From contig NZ_CP036292.1 of the NCBI RefSeq assembly GCF_007751715.1, forward strand, positions 558,001 through 622,000: a stretch of DNA of 64,000 bases, in the 5' to 3' direction. Position numbers and translations under genes: made by a program. The notes below the pieces were generated by a model, which saw only the letters and a list, made by a program, of their open reading frames with translations, was not told the DNA's origin and ran no database searches. This stretch comes from Rosistilla oblonga (GTDB lineage: Bacteria; Planctomycetota; Planctomycetia; Pirellulales; Pirellulaceae). Below are positions 26,035 to 35,256 of the stretch, one piece after another (the first letter of the stretch is position 1; each line of letters begins with the position of its first letter).

Positions 26035-27810
26035 TCAATGCCGGTCGCGTTTAGTCAGAGGAGCGGGACGCCGGGGCGGTTTGACCGCAAACGTCCGGCG
26101 ACTCTTGCCGCTGCCGATGATCACGTGCGACCAAGAGGCGGAGATGGCGGTCTCGGAGCCAGCAAATTCGCGGATTAAATTGCCTCGCCGCGACGCGGGG
26201 GTGTCTTTGGGAGGCATCCGCATCGCGCTGGAAATCTCGTCGACTTCGACGATCGAACAGCAGGGAACCGCTCCCGTTAAACGGTGGTAATATCCGTTGG
26301 GTGAGAGTTCGTGGTACCGCAGATCGACCTTTTTTCGCGACGCCAGGCTGGCATCGCTTCCCATCTGATCGATCAGCCACTTTTTGGAGGCCCAGTCGAT
26401 CTTGGCCAGCGAGGGTTCGTAATCGACTGGCAGTTCGCGGATCTGCCCGGCTGCGTCGAGCATCTGCTCCCACAGTTCGAGGATGTCCCAGGCTTCGGAG
26501 TTCGCCGGTTCCTCGCTGTCGAAGACGAATTGGCGGCAGCGGTGCAAGTAGGCTTGCTGGATTTCCAGTGCTGTCATCGGACCGCTGTTAGTCGCCACAC
26601 GAGCGATCAGGCTCCAGTCGCTGGCGATCTGTTGCAGCGCCTCGAGCGGTTTCTTCAGCTTGGGCAGCCCCTTGGCGTAGCCCGCTTCGATCATGTCCAG
26701 GACGAGGCTTGTCGCGCCGACTTTTAAATATTCCGCCGCATCGGCGACGTTCGAATCGGCCAATCCGATCTGCAGTCGCTGACGTCGCCCCAGCAGTTCC
26801 AGCAGGCAGCGGGGCGAGATGATCGATTCGCTGCACATCGTTTGCAACCAGTGACCGAAGACATAGATCGGCCGCTCGTTCAGATAACCGCCCATGCCGA
26901 CCATACTGTTGATCGCGGCGGCTTTGCCCGAAAGCGAGAACTTGCCACGAGCATTTAAATGTCCCGTACCGCAGAGGATCGTCCGGGAGATCAGGAACGG
27001 GGTGAGCCCTTGGCGTTGTTGGCGGAAGGCGGTGAAGCGGGCGACCAACCACAGCAGGCACGTCAGCGGAGCGTGGACGATTCGCAGCAGTCCCGCGGCG
27101 GCGCGGATGCACCAGTTGGGAATGTCCAGCAGGCTTTCCAGGCAGGGGCGGCGGCCGCGAACGATCGCGCCGACACTCTTCAGCGAGACCAGCAGCGAAA
27201 CGCCTAAAAAGGTTAGCGTCAGGCAGATCGCGACGTACAGCATGTACATCGGGATCAGCATCAAGATCCCGGCGCGGTAGGCCCACAGCATCGGGCCGCT
27301 GGCGACGTCGGCCGAATAATTCTCTTGGCATCCGTAGACATGGTCTTCGGCATCGCGGGAGTTCTTCAGCAAGCAGACCGAAGCGGGGAGGTCGCATTCG
27401 GCGACCGCGTCGGCGAACAGCCGATCTTGAGCGCGTTGGCAGACCAGCAGATTGCGTGGGCTGCTGCATTCGGGAGTCGCTCCTTCGATCAATCCGCCCG
27501 GTTGGTCCATCCAGTCGAAGCACGATTCCAGCGAGATCGCACCGCCGGTCGCGAGGAACAATCGGCAATCATCGAACCTCGCCTTGGCCGTCGGGACCGA
27601 TTGCGTCAGGCTCTTGCAGACCGCATCGTAAACCTCGCGTCGCGATGGCGGATGTTCCTGGTCGGCTGGCGTTTGAACGACCGTGGCGTATTCGGTTTCC
27701 AGCCCGATGTGGCGGCGCAGCAACCGGCTGGGCACGGCGTTATTCGCCTTGTTGCTGTGTGTTTGCACGGCGAATGTACTCGCGAGGGGATCGATGGGCG
27801 TCGCAGACAA
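26035..27810 (-). CDS. PafA2/Pup-ligase-like carboxylate-amine ligase with membrane insert
   Basis: 591 residues of the Pup ligase/deamidase family (glutamine-synthetase fold). Family marks are RRHIGLETEYA near residue 32, where the Glu pair binds Mg-ATP, then VYGCQENYSAD near 160, TGHLNARGKFSLSGKA, and RLQIGLADSNVAD. Unusually, an insert over about residues 175-275 contains at least two hydrophobic segments (GILMLIPMYMLYVAICLTLT) absent from actinobacterial PafA and Dop, suggesting membrane anchorage. The TTG at 27810 is the best start; GTG 27768 is possible. No pup-like or proteasome gene is adjacent. Ligase versus deamidase activity cannot be decided. Confidence 0.82.
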   Translation of the reverse strand: MSATPIDPLASTFAVQTHSNKANNAVPSRLLRRHIGLETEYATVVQTPADQEHPPSRREVYDAVCKSLTQSVPTAKARFDDCRLFLATGGAISLESCFDWMDQPGGLIEGATPECSSPRNLLVCQRAQDRLFADAVAECDLPASVCLLKNSRDAEDHVYGCQENYSADVASGPMLWAYRAGILMLIPMYMLYVAICLTLTFLGVSLLVSLKSVGAIVRGRRPCLESLLDIPNWCIRAAAGLLRIVHAPLTCLLWLVARFTAFRQQRQGLTPFLISRTILCGTGHLNARGKFSLSGKAAAINSMVGMGGYLNERPIYVFGHWLQTMCSESIISPRCLLELLGRRQRLQIGLADSNVADAAEYLKVGATSLVLDMIEAGYAKGLPKLKKPLEALQQIASDWSLIARVATNSGPMTALEIQQAYLHRCRQFVFDSEEPANSEAWDILELWEQMLDAAGQIRELPVDYEPSLAKIDWASKKWLIDQMGSDASLASRKKVDLRYHELSPNGYYHRLTGAVPCCSIVEVDEISSAMRMPPKDTPASRRGNLIREFAGSETAISASWSHVIIGSGKSRRTFAVKPPRRPAPLTKRDRH

Positions 27811-28156
27811 TCTTTTGGGCTACATCCTGCAACGCCCCTTCGTTTGCCGACGGAGGAGGGGAGGCCGTGGGGAGGTTGGCACGTTTGACGGGTGTCTGTG
27901 TTGTCATCGGTTAATCGTTCCCGTGGGGTGGCCTCGTGTGGACGCGTGCTCGTCAAACTCAATTGTAACGAGGATTGGCTTGCCAAGTACAGCGACAAAT
28001 CGAATAGCAAAAACGCAAAATTCTATTTTCTGCAAAATCGTTCTTCCGCTTCACCTTGCCCGTTGACGGGTGTCGCGCTGCGGTGCTAGTAGGCGCGTCG
28101 GGCGACGCGATCCGATCGCATTGCTGACACTCCAGGCGATCGATACGCTTTAAAGC
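27811..28156. other. Intergenic region between divergent genes
   Basis: 346 bases between the PafA2-like gene and the MMPL transporter, which are divergent. A relatively AT-rich patch (about 27985-28045, GACAAATCGAATAGCAAAAA and beyond) is the likely promoter zone. No convincing -35/-10 pair and no gene were identified. Confidence 0.4.
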
Positions 28157-30466
28157 ATGATCTTCCCCGCGCCCGACATTCCCCGCTTGCTCGTCTCCAA
28201 TCGCTATCTGTTGCTGGTGATTGCAGTCGCAGTTTTTGCGCTGGCTTGGTCGATCGATCAACGGTTGCAGTTCGATCGGCGGATCGAGCGGATGTTTCCC
28301 GAAGCTGATCCGGCGGCGCAGGCTTACCAACAATTAAAAGAGACCTTCGGCGGCAACGAGGTCGCGATGTTGACCTATCCCAATGCCGATCTGTTCGATC
28401 GCAGCGGGGCAGGGCTGAAGTTGCAGCGAGAGTTGATGCAGCGGATCGAAGCGCTGCCGGGGGTGGCGAGTGTGTTGAGTCTCGCCAAAGTCGATGCTGC
28501 CCTGACCAAGATGCGTCCGGCCGCGTTGTTCTTCGCCGCCGATTCCGCTCCGGAAATCCTGGCCGACGATCAATTAGCCACCGCGTTTCGTGAACTGTTT
28601 GCCGGCTACACGCACTCCGACGATGGCGACTACGCCGCACTGGTCGTGATGTTGGACCCGCAGCGCACAACAGACGACGGCCAAGACGCCGCGGTCGCTG
28701 GGCTTCGCGAAATCGCGGCGACGCTACCCGCCGAGCACCAGCCGGCGAGTTTGGTCGGCGAGCCGGTTTTGGTGAGCGAAGGTTTTTCGATGGTCCAAGC
28801 CGATGGTCGGCGCTTGGGATTGGTGACGCTGTCGCTGTTGTCCGTCGCGATGTTTGTGATGTTCCGCTCGCTTCGCTGGGTGCTGGTGCAAGTCGTTGTG
28901 ATATGTTGGTCGGTCGTCTGCACCAGAGCTTTGGTCGCCTTAGTCGGTCTTCAGTTAACACTTGTCAGTTCGATGTTGACCGCGGTGGTGACCGTGATCG
29001 CCGTGGCGTCGATTATTCATCTTGCGGTGGCCGACCGCAACGCGCGGCTGCGTGGCCGGTCGGGACGCGAAGCGACCGTGTTGGGGCTGCGCAGTGTGCT
29101 GCGGCCGATCGCTTGGGCTTGTCTGACCGATGCGGTCGGCTTCGCCGCGCTGTCGGTATCCGACGTGGGGCCGATTCGCGATTTCGGATGGATGATGGCG
29201 ATCGGAGCCCTGGTCGTGTTGGTCGCGATCGTTTTGTTTGTGCCCGGCTTGGCCTCGATAGGACCGGCCGGCGGAGGCTCGCGTCCGCGGCAGACCAACC
29301 GCCGCGTGCGGCACGCGATGTATGCCGGTTACCATTGGCTGACGCTGCATCGGAGGATCGCGCTCGCCGCGCTTGTGTTGCTGACGATTGGGATTTCGCT
29401 GGGGCTGGGGCGGCTGACGATCGAGACTAATTTCATTCGAAACTTTCGCGCCAATCATCCGCTTGCGATCGATTACCGCATCGTTGAATCGGATCTTGGC
29501 GGAGCGGGTGTGTGGGATGTTTTGTTGCCGGCTCCCGATCTCCTTTCCAGCGAATATCTGGCCAGCGTGCGCGAGTTGGAAGATCGGCTGCGTGCGATCG
29601 GCGACCAGCCCGACGCGCGGTTGAGCAAAGTCTTTAGTATCGCCGACGCCGACGAAGCGGCTAGTACTTCGCCGCTGCTTGCGATCGCGCCGCCGTCGCT
29701 GCGGATCGCTGGCATGCGAGCGTCGATGCCATATTTCATCGACGCCTTGGTCGCCGGACCGTCGACCGATGGCAAGCCGGCGATGTTGCGCATGATGATC
29801 CGCAGCAGCGAGCAGGTGCCGGCGGAAACGAAGCAGCAATTGATCGCCAGCGTTCGGCAGACCGTTCGCGAGCATACCGCTTCGGATCGTTGGAAAGCGT
29901 TTTTTGAAGAGACGCAGCCGGCGGTCGAGCCGCAGGTGACGGGGTATTACGTGTTGATGACGGGGCTCGTCTCGGGGCTGGTTGCCGATCAATGGATCTG
30001 TTTCGGCGTTGCGTCATTGGGCGTGTTTGGGATGTTGTGGATTGTCGCCAGGTCGCTGAAGCTGGCCGTTTGTGGAATGCTGCCGAACATGCTGCCGATT
30101 CTCGGCGTCCTGGCGTTGTTGGGCTGTTGGGGGACGCCGGTGAATCTGGGGACCGCAATGATCGCCGCGGTTTCGATTGGGATCTCGATCGATGGATCGA
30201 TTCATTTTCTGTGCGCGTACCGTCGGCATCGAATCGGTCACGGCGTGCAGCGATCGATCGCCAGCGTCTATCAAACCGTTGGCATCGCGGTGATCTTGGC
30301 GACGCTGTCGTTGACGATCGGGTTCTCGACGTTGGCGACCAGCCCTTTCATTCCGACGGCGACGTTTGGCGTACTGGTCAGCATCACCTTGGTTGTCAGC
30401 AGCATCGCCAACCTGACGTTGCTTCCTTTTATGATCCGCATCGTCGATGGGACTGGCTCCCGTTAA
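28157..30466 (+). CDS. MMPL/RND-superfamily transporter (HAE3 type)
   Basis: 769 residues with the twelve-helix RND plan. A first helix (LLLVIAVAVFALAWSID) precedes a large periplasmic loop to about residue 215. A helix bundle with a sterol-sensing-like patch follows (SMLTAVVTVIAVASIIHLAV, GWMMAIGALVVLVAIVLFVP). The pattern is then repeated: second loop 420-600, and helices to the end (GTAMIAAVSIGISIDGSIHF, TVGIAVILATLSLTIGFSTL). Export of lipids or hopanoid-like molecules is typical of HAE3 proteins; the cargo here is unknown. It ends 11 bases before the DUF2817 gene, so the two may be co-transcribed. GGGCAGGG at 28407 lies inside the coding sequence. Confidence 0.88.
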   Translation: MIFPAPDIPRLLVSNRYLLLVIAVAVFALAWSIDQRLQFDRRIERMFPEADPAAQAYQQLKETFGGNEVAMLTYPNADLFDRSGAGLKLQRELMQRIEALPGVASVLSLAKVDAALTKMRPAALFFAADSAPEILADDQLATAFRELFAGYTHSDDGDYAALVVMLDPQRTTDDGQDAAVAGLREIAATLPAEHQPASLVGEPVLVSEGFSMVQADGRRLGLVTLSLLSVAMFVMFRSLRWVLVQVVVICWSVVCTRALVALVGLQLTLVSSMLTAVVTVIAVASIIHLAVADRNARLRGRSGREATVLGLRSVLRPIAWACLTDAVGFAALSVSDVGPIRDFGWMMAIGALVVLVAIVLFVPGLASIGPAGGGSRPRQTNRRVRHAMYAGYHWLTLHRRIALAALVLLTIGISLGLGRLTIETNFIRNFRANHPLAIDYRIVESDLGGAGVWDVLLPAPDLLSSEYLASVRELEDRLRAIGDQPDARLSKVFSIADADEAASTSPLLAIAPPSLRIAGMRASMPYFIDALVAGPSTDGKPAMLRMMIRSSEQVPAETKQQLIASVRQTVREHTASDRWKAFFEETQPAVEPQVTGYYVLMTGLVSGLVADQWICFGVASLGVFGMLWIVARSLKLAVCGMLPNMLPILGVLALLGCWGTPVNLGTAMIAAVSIGISIDGSIHFLCAYRRHRIGHGVQRSIASVYQTVGIAVILATLSLTIGFSTLATSPFIPTATFGVLVSITLVVSSIANLTLLPFMIRIVDGTGSR

Positions 30467-30477
30467 GAGAACTCACG

Positions 30478-31554
30478 ATGGCCGAAGACTATTTTTCATC
30501 GTCGTATCTGCGAGCGCGGGAACGTTTCCGAATCGCAGCGGATGCGATCGGGGCCAGCTGTGATTCGTATCAAGTCAGCGGGGCAGGGGAGGGCGGTCTA
30601 ACGATCGATGTCGCCACGCTTGGCCCCGCCGATGCGCCGGCGGTTGTTGTCTCGTCGGGCGTGCATGGAGTCGAAGGCTTCTTTGGATCGGCGGTTCAGT
30701 TGGCGATGTTGGATCGATTCAGCCGGCAGCCGCCCGATCGTGGTTTGCGTTTCGTCTTGATCCACGCGATCAATCCGTTTGGCTTTGATCAGCTGCGTCG
30801 TTTCGATGAAGCGAACATCGACCTCAACCGCAATTTTCTGATCGATCCGCAAACCTATAAAGGATCGCCCGCCGGATACGCGGCACTCGACAAGTTTTTG
30901 AATCCCGCATCGCCGGCGGCGCGATGGGAGTTGCCGTTTCATCTGCAAGCGATGGCGTTGATCGCGCGTCACGGAATGCCAACGCTCAAGGCCGCTGTCG
31001 CTGGCGGGCAATACGAATATCCAAGCGGCTTGTTTTTTGGAGGCTCACAGCCCGCCGCGTCGATGCTCGTGGTGCGCGATCACTGCGCCCGTTGGATCGG
31101 CGACGCGCCGTCGGTCGTCCATCTCGATCTGCACAGCGGGTTGGGGCGATTTGGGGAGTGCCAGTTGATGCCGGTCGTCAGCGACGCGGCACCGGCGTCG
31201 GCTTTTATCGATGCGTTCCCGGGTCGTTCGCTCGAATTCGAAGCGACGCAACAGCGAACCGCTTATTCGGTCCGCGGCGGGATGGGGCAGTGGTTCGTCG
31301 ATCGATTCGGCGATCGACCGTATCGATTTGCACTCGCCGAGTTCGGGACGTACGGTCCGTTGCGCGTCCTGGCTGCGCTCCGTCGCGAGAACCGTTACCA
31401 TTTTCAAAGGCCTCGCGATACCGAGGCGCAGCGTCGCGCCAAAGCGGAATTGTTAGAATGCTTTTGTCCTCGATCGGCCGCATGGCGGCGACGCGTTATC
31501 GACGCCTCGCTCTCGATCGTCGATCAAGCATCGCGCTGGAGTGCCAGGCTTTAG
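30478..31554 (+). CDS. DUF2817 (M14-like) metallopeptidase
   Basis: 358 residues resembling zinc carboxypeptidase/aspartoacylase-fold proteins of the DUF2817 family. Zinc-site signatures are VSSGVHGVEGFFGSAVQ (His and Glu) and VHLDLHSGLGRFGE (second His). NPFGFDQLRRFDEANIDLNR supplies the substrate Arg/Asn motif, and FALAEFGTYGP a late Glu. The ATG at 30478 begins 11 bases after the MMPL stop. It lacks a signal peptide, so it is probably cytoplasmic. The polar GGGCAGGGGAGGG (30581-30593) is inside the gene, read as GAGEGG. Confidence 0.82.
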   Translation: MAEDYFSSSYLRARERFRIAADAIGASCDSYQVSGAGEGGLTIDVATLGPADAPAVVVSSGVHGVEGFFGSAVQLAMLDRFSRQPPDRGLRFVLIHAINPFGFDQLRRFDEANIDLNRNFLIDPQTYKGSPAGYAALDKFLNPASPAARWELPFHLQAMALIARHGMPTLKAAVAGGQYEYPSGLFFGGSQPAASMLVVRDHCARWIGDAPSVVHLDLHSGLGRFGECQLMPVVSDAAPASAFIDAFPGRSLEFEATQQRTAYSVRGGMGQWFVDRFGDRPYRFALAEFGTYGPLRVLAALRRENRYHFQRPRDTEAQRRAKAELLECFCPRSAAWRRRVIDASLSIVDQASRWSARL

Positions 31555-31912
31555 CCGACACAACCGCTGGAGTCGAGGCTTCAGCCGAACGAGTATAGTT
31601 GTTGGAGTCGAGGCTTTAGCCGAACAAGCATAGTTGTTGGAGTGGTAGGCTTTAGCCGAACCGATGAGGTCGAACTCGCATCGGCTAAAGCCTCGACTCC
31701 AGCGATGTGGTTGAACTCGCGTCGGCTAAAGCCTCGACTCCAGCGATGAGTTCGAACTCGCATCGGCTAAAGCCTCGACTCCTGCGATGTGGTTGAACTC
31801 GCGTCGGCTAAAGCCTCGACTCCAGCGATGAGGTCGAACTCGCATCGGCTAAAGCCTCGACTCCAGCGATGAGGTCGAACTCGCGTCGGCTGAAGCCTCG
31901 ACTCCTGCCGAG
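31555..31912. repeat. Array of GGAGTCGAGGCTTTAGCCGA units in both orientations
   Basis: The first part holds three units of GGAGTCGAGGCTTTAGCCGA (with CTTCAGCC and GTGGTAGG variants). From about 31678 there are six units of the reverse complement TCGGCTAAAGCCTCGACTCC. Each is followed by CAGCGATG and an alternating GAGGTCGAACTCGCA or TGTGGTTGAACTCGCG spacer, with a period of about 41 bases. The two halves can fold on each other. One more unit sits at 19597. Spacers repeat too, and there are no cas genes, so it is not CRISPR. Confidence 0.85.
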
Positions 31913-31955
31913 ACGCTCGAACTATCTATTCATCACAGAAAGGAATCGCAAGGCG

Positions 31956-33095
31956 ATGGCGAAGGAGCAAACCGGTACCGGTTTTAGTCTGAAGGATCAT
32001 CTGTTCAATCGAGAGCGCGTCGAATATCTGGCGGGGCTGTTGCATGCCGCCGACGATCGCTTCGACGCTTCGGGATTTGTCCGCGATACGATGCGGTCGC
32101 TCAAGTCGCTGGAGCTAAAGCAACGGATCACACACATTGCCGAGATGTTGGAACAACATTTGGCGAGCGATTATCGCGCGGCGGTAAAACATCTGGTCGA
32201 CGCGCTGCCGCCGCCGTTGGATCCGACCAAGACCGACGATGACTTTGGCGATTTCATCTTCGCTCCGTTTGGAGAGTTTGTCGTTCGCAATGGAACTGCG
32301 AAAAAGCATCTGCCGCTTTCGCTGAAGACATTGAAGCAGCTGACGCAGCGGTTCTCGATGGAGGATGCGATCCGCACGTTTATCAACGAGCATCCCGAAG
32401 CGACGATGGCGGAGCTGGCAAAATGGTCGACCGACAAGAACTATCACGTTCGCCGATTGGTCAGCGAAGGGACGCGTCCCAAGTTGCCGTGGTCGAAGCG
32501 GTTGACGATCGATCTGCTGCAGCCGCTGCCGTTGTTGGATTCGTTGCACGCCGATCCGACGCGTTATGTCACGCGATCGGTTGCCAATCATTTGAACGAC
32601 ATCGCCAAGTCGCATCCGGATCAGGTGTTGCAGCGGTTGCAGCGTTGGGCAGGGCAGGGGGCTCAAGATCCGGCGGAGCTGGATTGGATGAATCGCCATG
32701 CGCTGCGGACGTTGGTGAAGCAGGGGGATGTCGACGCGCTGCAGTTTCTCGGCTTCCATGCCAAGCCGAAGATCAAGGTCAGCCAATTTGAATTGGCTTC
32801 TGACCAGATCCGTCCGGGCGAAGCTGTCGAGTTTTCGTTTGTGATCACCGCGGAGCGCGAGGAGTCGCTGTTGGTCGATTTTGTCATCGACTTCGTCAAG
32901 TCCAACGGAAAGCTCTCCCCCAAGGTTCATAAACTCAAACAGTTGCAGCTGCGCAAAGGTGAATCGACAACGGTTCGGAAGCGTCATGTGTTGCGAGCCA
33001 ACGCGACGACTTACACCTTGTATCCAGGAACGCATCATTTGACTCTACAGATCAACGGCAAGCCGTTTGGAAGTCAAACGTTTGAGATCGTGTAG
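31956..33095 (+). CDS. AlkC-like DNA alkylation repair glycosylase
   Basis: 379 residues. The N-terminal ~260 residues form HEAT-like repeats of the AlkC/AlkD type (WSTDKNYHVRRLVSEGTRPK, LPWSKRL, TRYVTRSVANHLNDIAKSHP), the signature around the active-site Trp/Asp/Arg of 3-methyladenine glycosylases. The C-terminal ~110 residues (IKVSQFELASDQIRPGEAVE onward, ending HHLTLQINGKPFGSQTFEIV) look like the Ig-like domain that distinguishes AlkC from AlkD. It excises positively charged alkylated bases without base flipping. The ATG at 31956 follows an AGAAAGGAA site. The double motif GGGCAGGGCAGGG at 32647 lies in frame as WAGQG. Confidence 0.85.
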   Translation: MAKEQTGTGFSLKDHLFNRERVEYLAGLLHAADDRFDASGFVRDTMRSLKSLELKQRITHIAEMLEQHLASDYRAAVKHLVDALPPPLDPTKTDDDFGDFIFAPFGEFVVRNGTAKKHLPLSLKTLKQLTQRFSMEDAIRTFINEHPEATMAELAKWSTDKNYHVRRLVSEGTRPKLPWSKRLTIDLLQPLPLLDSLHADPTRYVTRSVANHLNDIAKSHPDQVLQRLQRWAGQGAQDPAELDWMNRHALRTLVKQGDVDALQFLGFHAKPKIKVSQFELASDQIRPGEAVEFSFVITAEREESLLVDFVIDFVKSNGKLSPKVHKLKQLQLRKGESTTVRKRHVLRANATTYTLYPGTHHLTLQINGKPFGSQTFEIV

Positions 33096-33338
33096 CAGGC
33101 GTTCGAACGCGGGGCAGGGCAGGGGGGCAAATCGCCGATCCCGAAGGACCCGATTTTCAGAAGACCCAACGGGTCGGTGTTATGTCAGCCCCGGGCAACG
33201 CCCTGGGAAAACGGAGCGGACCCAAATGAATTTCCAGCCCCAACGGGGCGGTTCTACGTTGATCGCCATTTGCGTTGCGTCGGTGATGTAGAGCCGCCAC
33301 GTTGTGGCTTCGCGTCGATGTTCATGGGGCGGTTCCCA
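33096..33338. repeat. Dispersed intergenic repeat B (left part), split by the IS4-type element
   Basis: From about 33150 the sequence GACCCAACGGGTCGGTGTTA, GGGCAACGCCCTGGGAAAAC, CCCCAACGGGGCGGTTCTAC and GAGCCGCCACGTTGTGGCTT matches 34942-35130 almost base for base. It consists of stacked short palindromes. The copy stops at the insertion at 33350. Upstream, 33112-33124 is a GGGCAGGGCAGGG motif. Confidence 0.85.
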
Positions 33339-33349
33339 GGGCGTTGCCC

Positions 33350-34835
33350 AAATGGCACTCATTTTCACATTCCAGTAACATTTCCCTTCCCACCACATGC
33401 GATTGGCACTGAATTTGCGCTAGCGGTTTGGTTTTCTTTTGACTGCCAGAAAAAGCCATTCCATGTCGAGCGATGCAAGAACTCAGAACCTTAGTGCGGC
33501 TTTCGAACTGCTCAAACAGTGGACGGACATCGGCGATGCCGATGTGTTTGAAGAGCTTGGGCCAGCGGCCGTCTATAAAACAAGTGTAGTTCTGTGGCTG
33601 ATGCTCTTCCAGCGCCTCAACCCCAAGGCGAGTCTGCGAGATGCCGTTCTCCACTTTATCGCAACGGCTCCCCCGGAACTCAAGACGAACAAGCGACTTC
33701 GTGAGGGTTCGCTTTCGACGAAGAGCAGCAGTTACAGCGATGCACGACATCGGCTCAGCTTGAAGGCAGCTCATTGGTTCCAAGAGCGTGTCGCGTCGTC
33801 GATCGTTAACTCGACGGCGCCGACATGGGGTGACCGGCGTGTGTTCTTGATCGATGGAACGACCTTTACACTGGCTCCAGTGGCCGAGCTTCAGGCCGCT
33901 TACCCACCCGCCTCTAACCAGTACGGCGAAAGTGTGTGGCCAATCGCGTATGTGGTTTTCGCACATGAACTCAGCTCGGGGGCAGCAGTGCCTGAGGAGA
34001 TTGGAGCTATGTATGGCCCAAACGCCGTCTCAGAAACTCGGCTTGCTCAAACTCTCATGAAGCGACTCCCGGCTAAATCCATCATCATGGCCGACGCTGG
34101 GTTCGGAATATTTTCGACTGCTTATCATGCCCATTTGAATGGACACAATTTTGTTCTACGGCTAAAGAAAGATCGATTCAATCGAATTCGGAAGCGGGCA
34201 GAGCTAATCCATTCGACAGCCACTTCGAAAAGCTACCGGGTGTCCTGGACTCCTTCGGCCAAGGAACGAGTAACCAATCCAGACCTCCCATCCGACTGTG
34301 TCATAGCGGCGATGATCCATGAATTGAAGATCGGGGAAGAGAGCCTCTACCTCGTCGAGGATATCGATGCGACGCCCAAGCAACTGCGCGATCTGTACTG
34401 GAAACGCAACGATATCGAAGTCGATATCCGCAACATCAAACTGGTAATCGGTACCGAAGAGATCCGAGCGAAGTCGAAGGAGATGTTTCTCAAAGAGTTC
34501 GCCTTGTCGATGGTAGCGTACAATTTAGCGACCCAATTGCGTCGCCAAGCCGCAGTGATTGCCGAGTGTGAGCCCCGCGAATTAAGCTTTACGGGCGTGT
34601 GGTCTGTCTACCGTCACATGCTGCAGGGGATTGAAGTCAGTGACCCCGGTCGTTGGATCGAACGTTTGGATCGCGTGCTGCACTACGCCTCAAAGCAAAA
34701 GCTTCCCAACCGCCCAGGCCGCAGTTATCCACGCGAGGCCTACGCCCGCCGCCCCAAAACCACCCACTTCCAGAAACGAAGAAAGAAAAGTAAACCCAAC
34801 GATCCAGAAGAACCAACGTCAAAGTGAGTGCCATT
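33350..34835 (+). mobile_element. IS4-type insertion sequence (about 1486 bp) with 11-bp target duplication
   Basis: Terminal inverted repeats AATGGCACTCATTTTCAC (left, from 33351) and its near-complement at the right end (to 34835) differ at 2 of 18 positions. The direct duplication GGGCGTTGCCC flanks it (33339-33349 and 34836-34846), a size typical of IS4-like transposition. The target is repeat B: deleting the element restores CCCAGGGCGTTGCCC running into GGGGTGGCGTAGGG. It carries one intact transposase. CCCTTCCC at 33384, the only reversed KOPS-type word in the left arm, is inside this element. Confidence 0.92.
33463..34827 (+). CDS. IS4-family DDE transposase
   Basis: 454 residues. An N-terminal DNA-binding region (SYSDARHRLSLKAAHWFQ) precedes the RNase-H-fold core. 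First Asp in VFLIDGTTFTLAP, second Asp in IIMADAGFGIFST, and the YREK-like signature in YWKRNDIEVDIRNIK with the catalytic Glu. The basic C-terminus (FQKRRKKSKPND) reaches almost to the right inverted repeat, and the stop codon lies within it. The ATG at 33463 is preferred over TTG 33439. The gene is complete and probably active. Confidence 0.93.
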   Translation: MSSDARTQNLSAAFELLKQWTDIGDADVFEELGPAAVYKTSVVLWLMLFQRLNPKASLRDAVLHFIATAPPELKTNKRLREGSLSTKSSSYSDARHRLSLKAAHWFQERVASSIVNSTAPTWGDRRVFLIDGTTFTLAPVAELQAAYPPASNQYGESVWPIAYVVFAHELSSGAAVPEEIGAMYGPNAVSETRLAQTLMKRLPAKSIIMADAGFGIFSTAYHAHLNGHNFVLRLKKDRFNRIRKRAELIHSTATSKSYRVSWTPSAKERVTNPDLPSDCVIAAMIHELKIGEESLYLVEDIDATPKQLRDLYWKRNDIEVDIRNIKLVIGTEEIRAKSKEMFLKEFALSMVAYNLATQLRRQAAVIAECEPRELSFTGVWSVYRHMLQGIEVSDPGRWIERLDRVLHYASKQKLPNRPGRSYPREAYARRPKTTHFQKRRKKSKPNDPEEPTSK

Positions 34836-35165
34836 GGGCGTTGCCCGGGGTGGCGTAGGGATGTCCCGTTGGGACGTTGGAACCGTGCGACCGCGTTGCG
34901 GTCGTGTCGGGTGTTTGCGTGTTTGGATTGCATTTTCCAAAGACCCAGCGGGTCGGTGTTATGTCAGCCCAGGGCAACGCCCTGGGAAAACGGAGCGGAC
35001 CAAAATGAATTTGCCAGCCCCAACGGGGCGGTTCTACGTCGATCGCCATTTGCGTTGTCTTGGTGATGTAGAGCCGCCACGTTGTGGCTTCGCGTCGATG
35101 ATGGCGGGGCGGTTCCCAGGGCGTTGCCCTGGGCTGGCGTAGGGATGTCCCTTTGGGACGTTGGA
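34836..35165. repeat. Dispersed intergenic repeat B (right part and a second full copy)
   Basis: Just after the IS comes the remainder of the split copy (GGCGTAGGGATGTCCCGTTG). A new full copy follows at about 34942-35160, with GACCCAGCGGGTCGGTGTTA, GGGCAACGCCCTGGGAAAAC, CAACGGGGCGGTTCTACGTC and GGGCTGGCGTAGGGATGTCC. The two copies flanking the IS are therefore tandem relatives about 1.8 kb apart. No coding capacity is evident. Confidence 0.85.
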
Positions 35166-35170
35166 ATTCG

Positions 35171-35256
35171 TGGGACGTTCGATTTCGTGGACGTTCGATT
35201 TCGTGGACGTTCGATTTCGTAGGCGGCTGATTTCGTGGGCGGTTGGTTTCGCGGGG
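35171..35256. repeat. 16-bp tandem repeat (GGACGTTCGATTTCGT), about five units
   Basis: Three near-perfect units of GGACGTTCGATTTCGT are followed by two degenerate ones (AGGCGGCTGATTTCGT, GGGCGGTTGGTTTCGC). The frame is open through the array into the glycosyltransferase, but the translation is low-complexity and does not resemble the enzyme, so I treat it as untranslated DNA. Confidence 0.75.

Noticed and set aside
31555-31912. CRISPR array
   Set aside because: The repeats are regularly spaced, but the spacers are also repeated, units occur in both orientations, and no cas gene is present.
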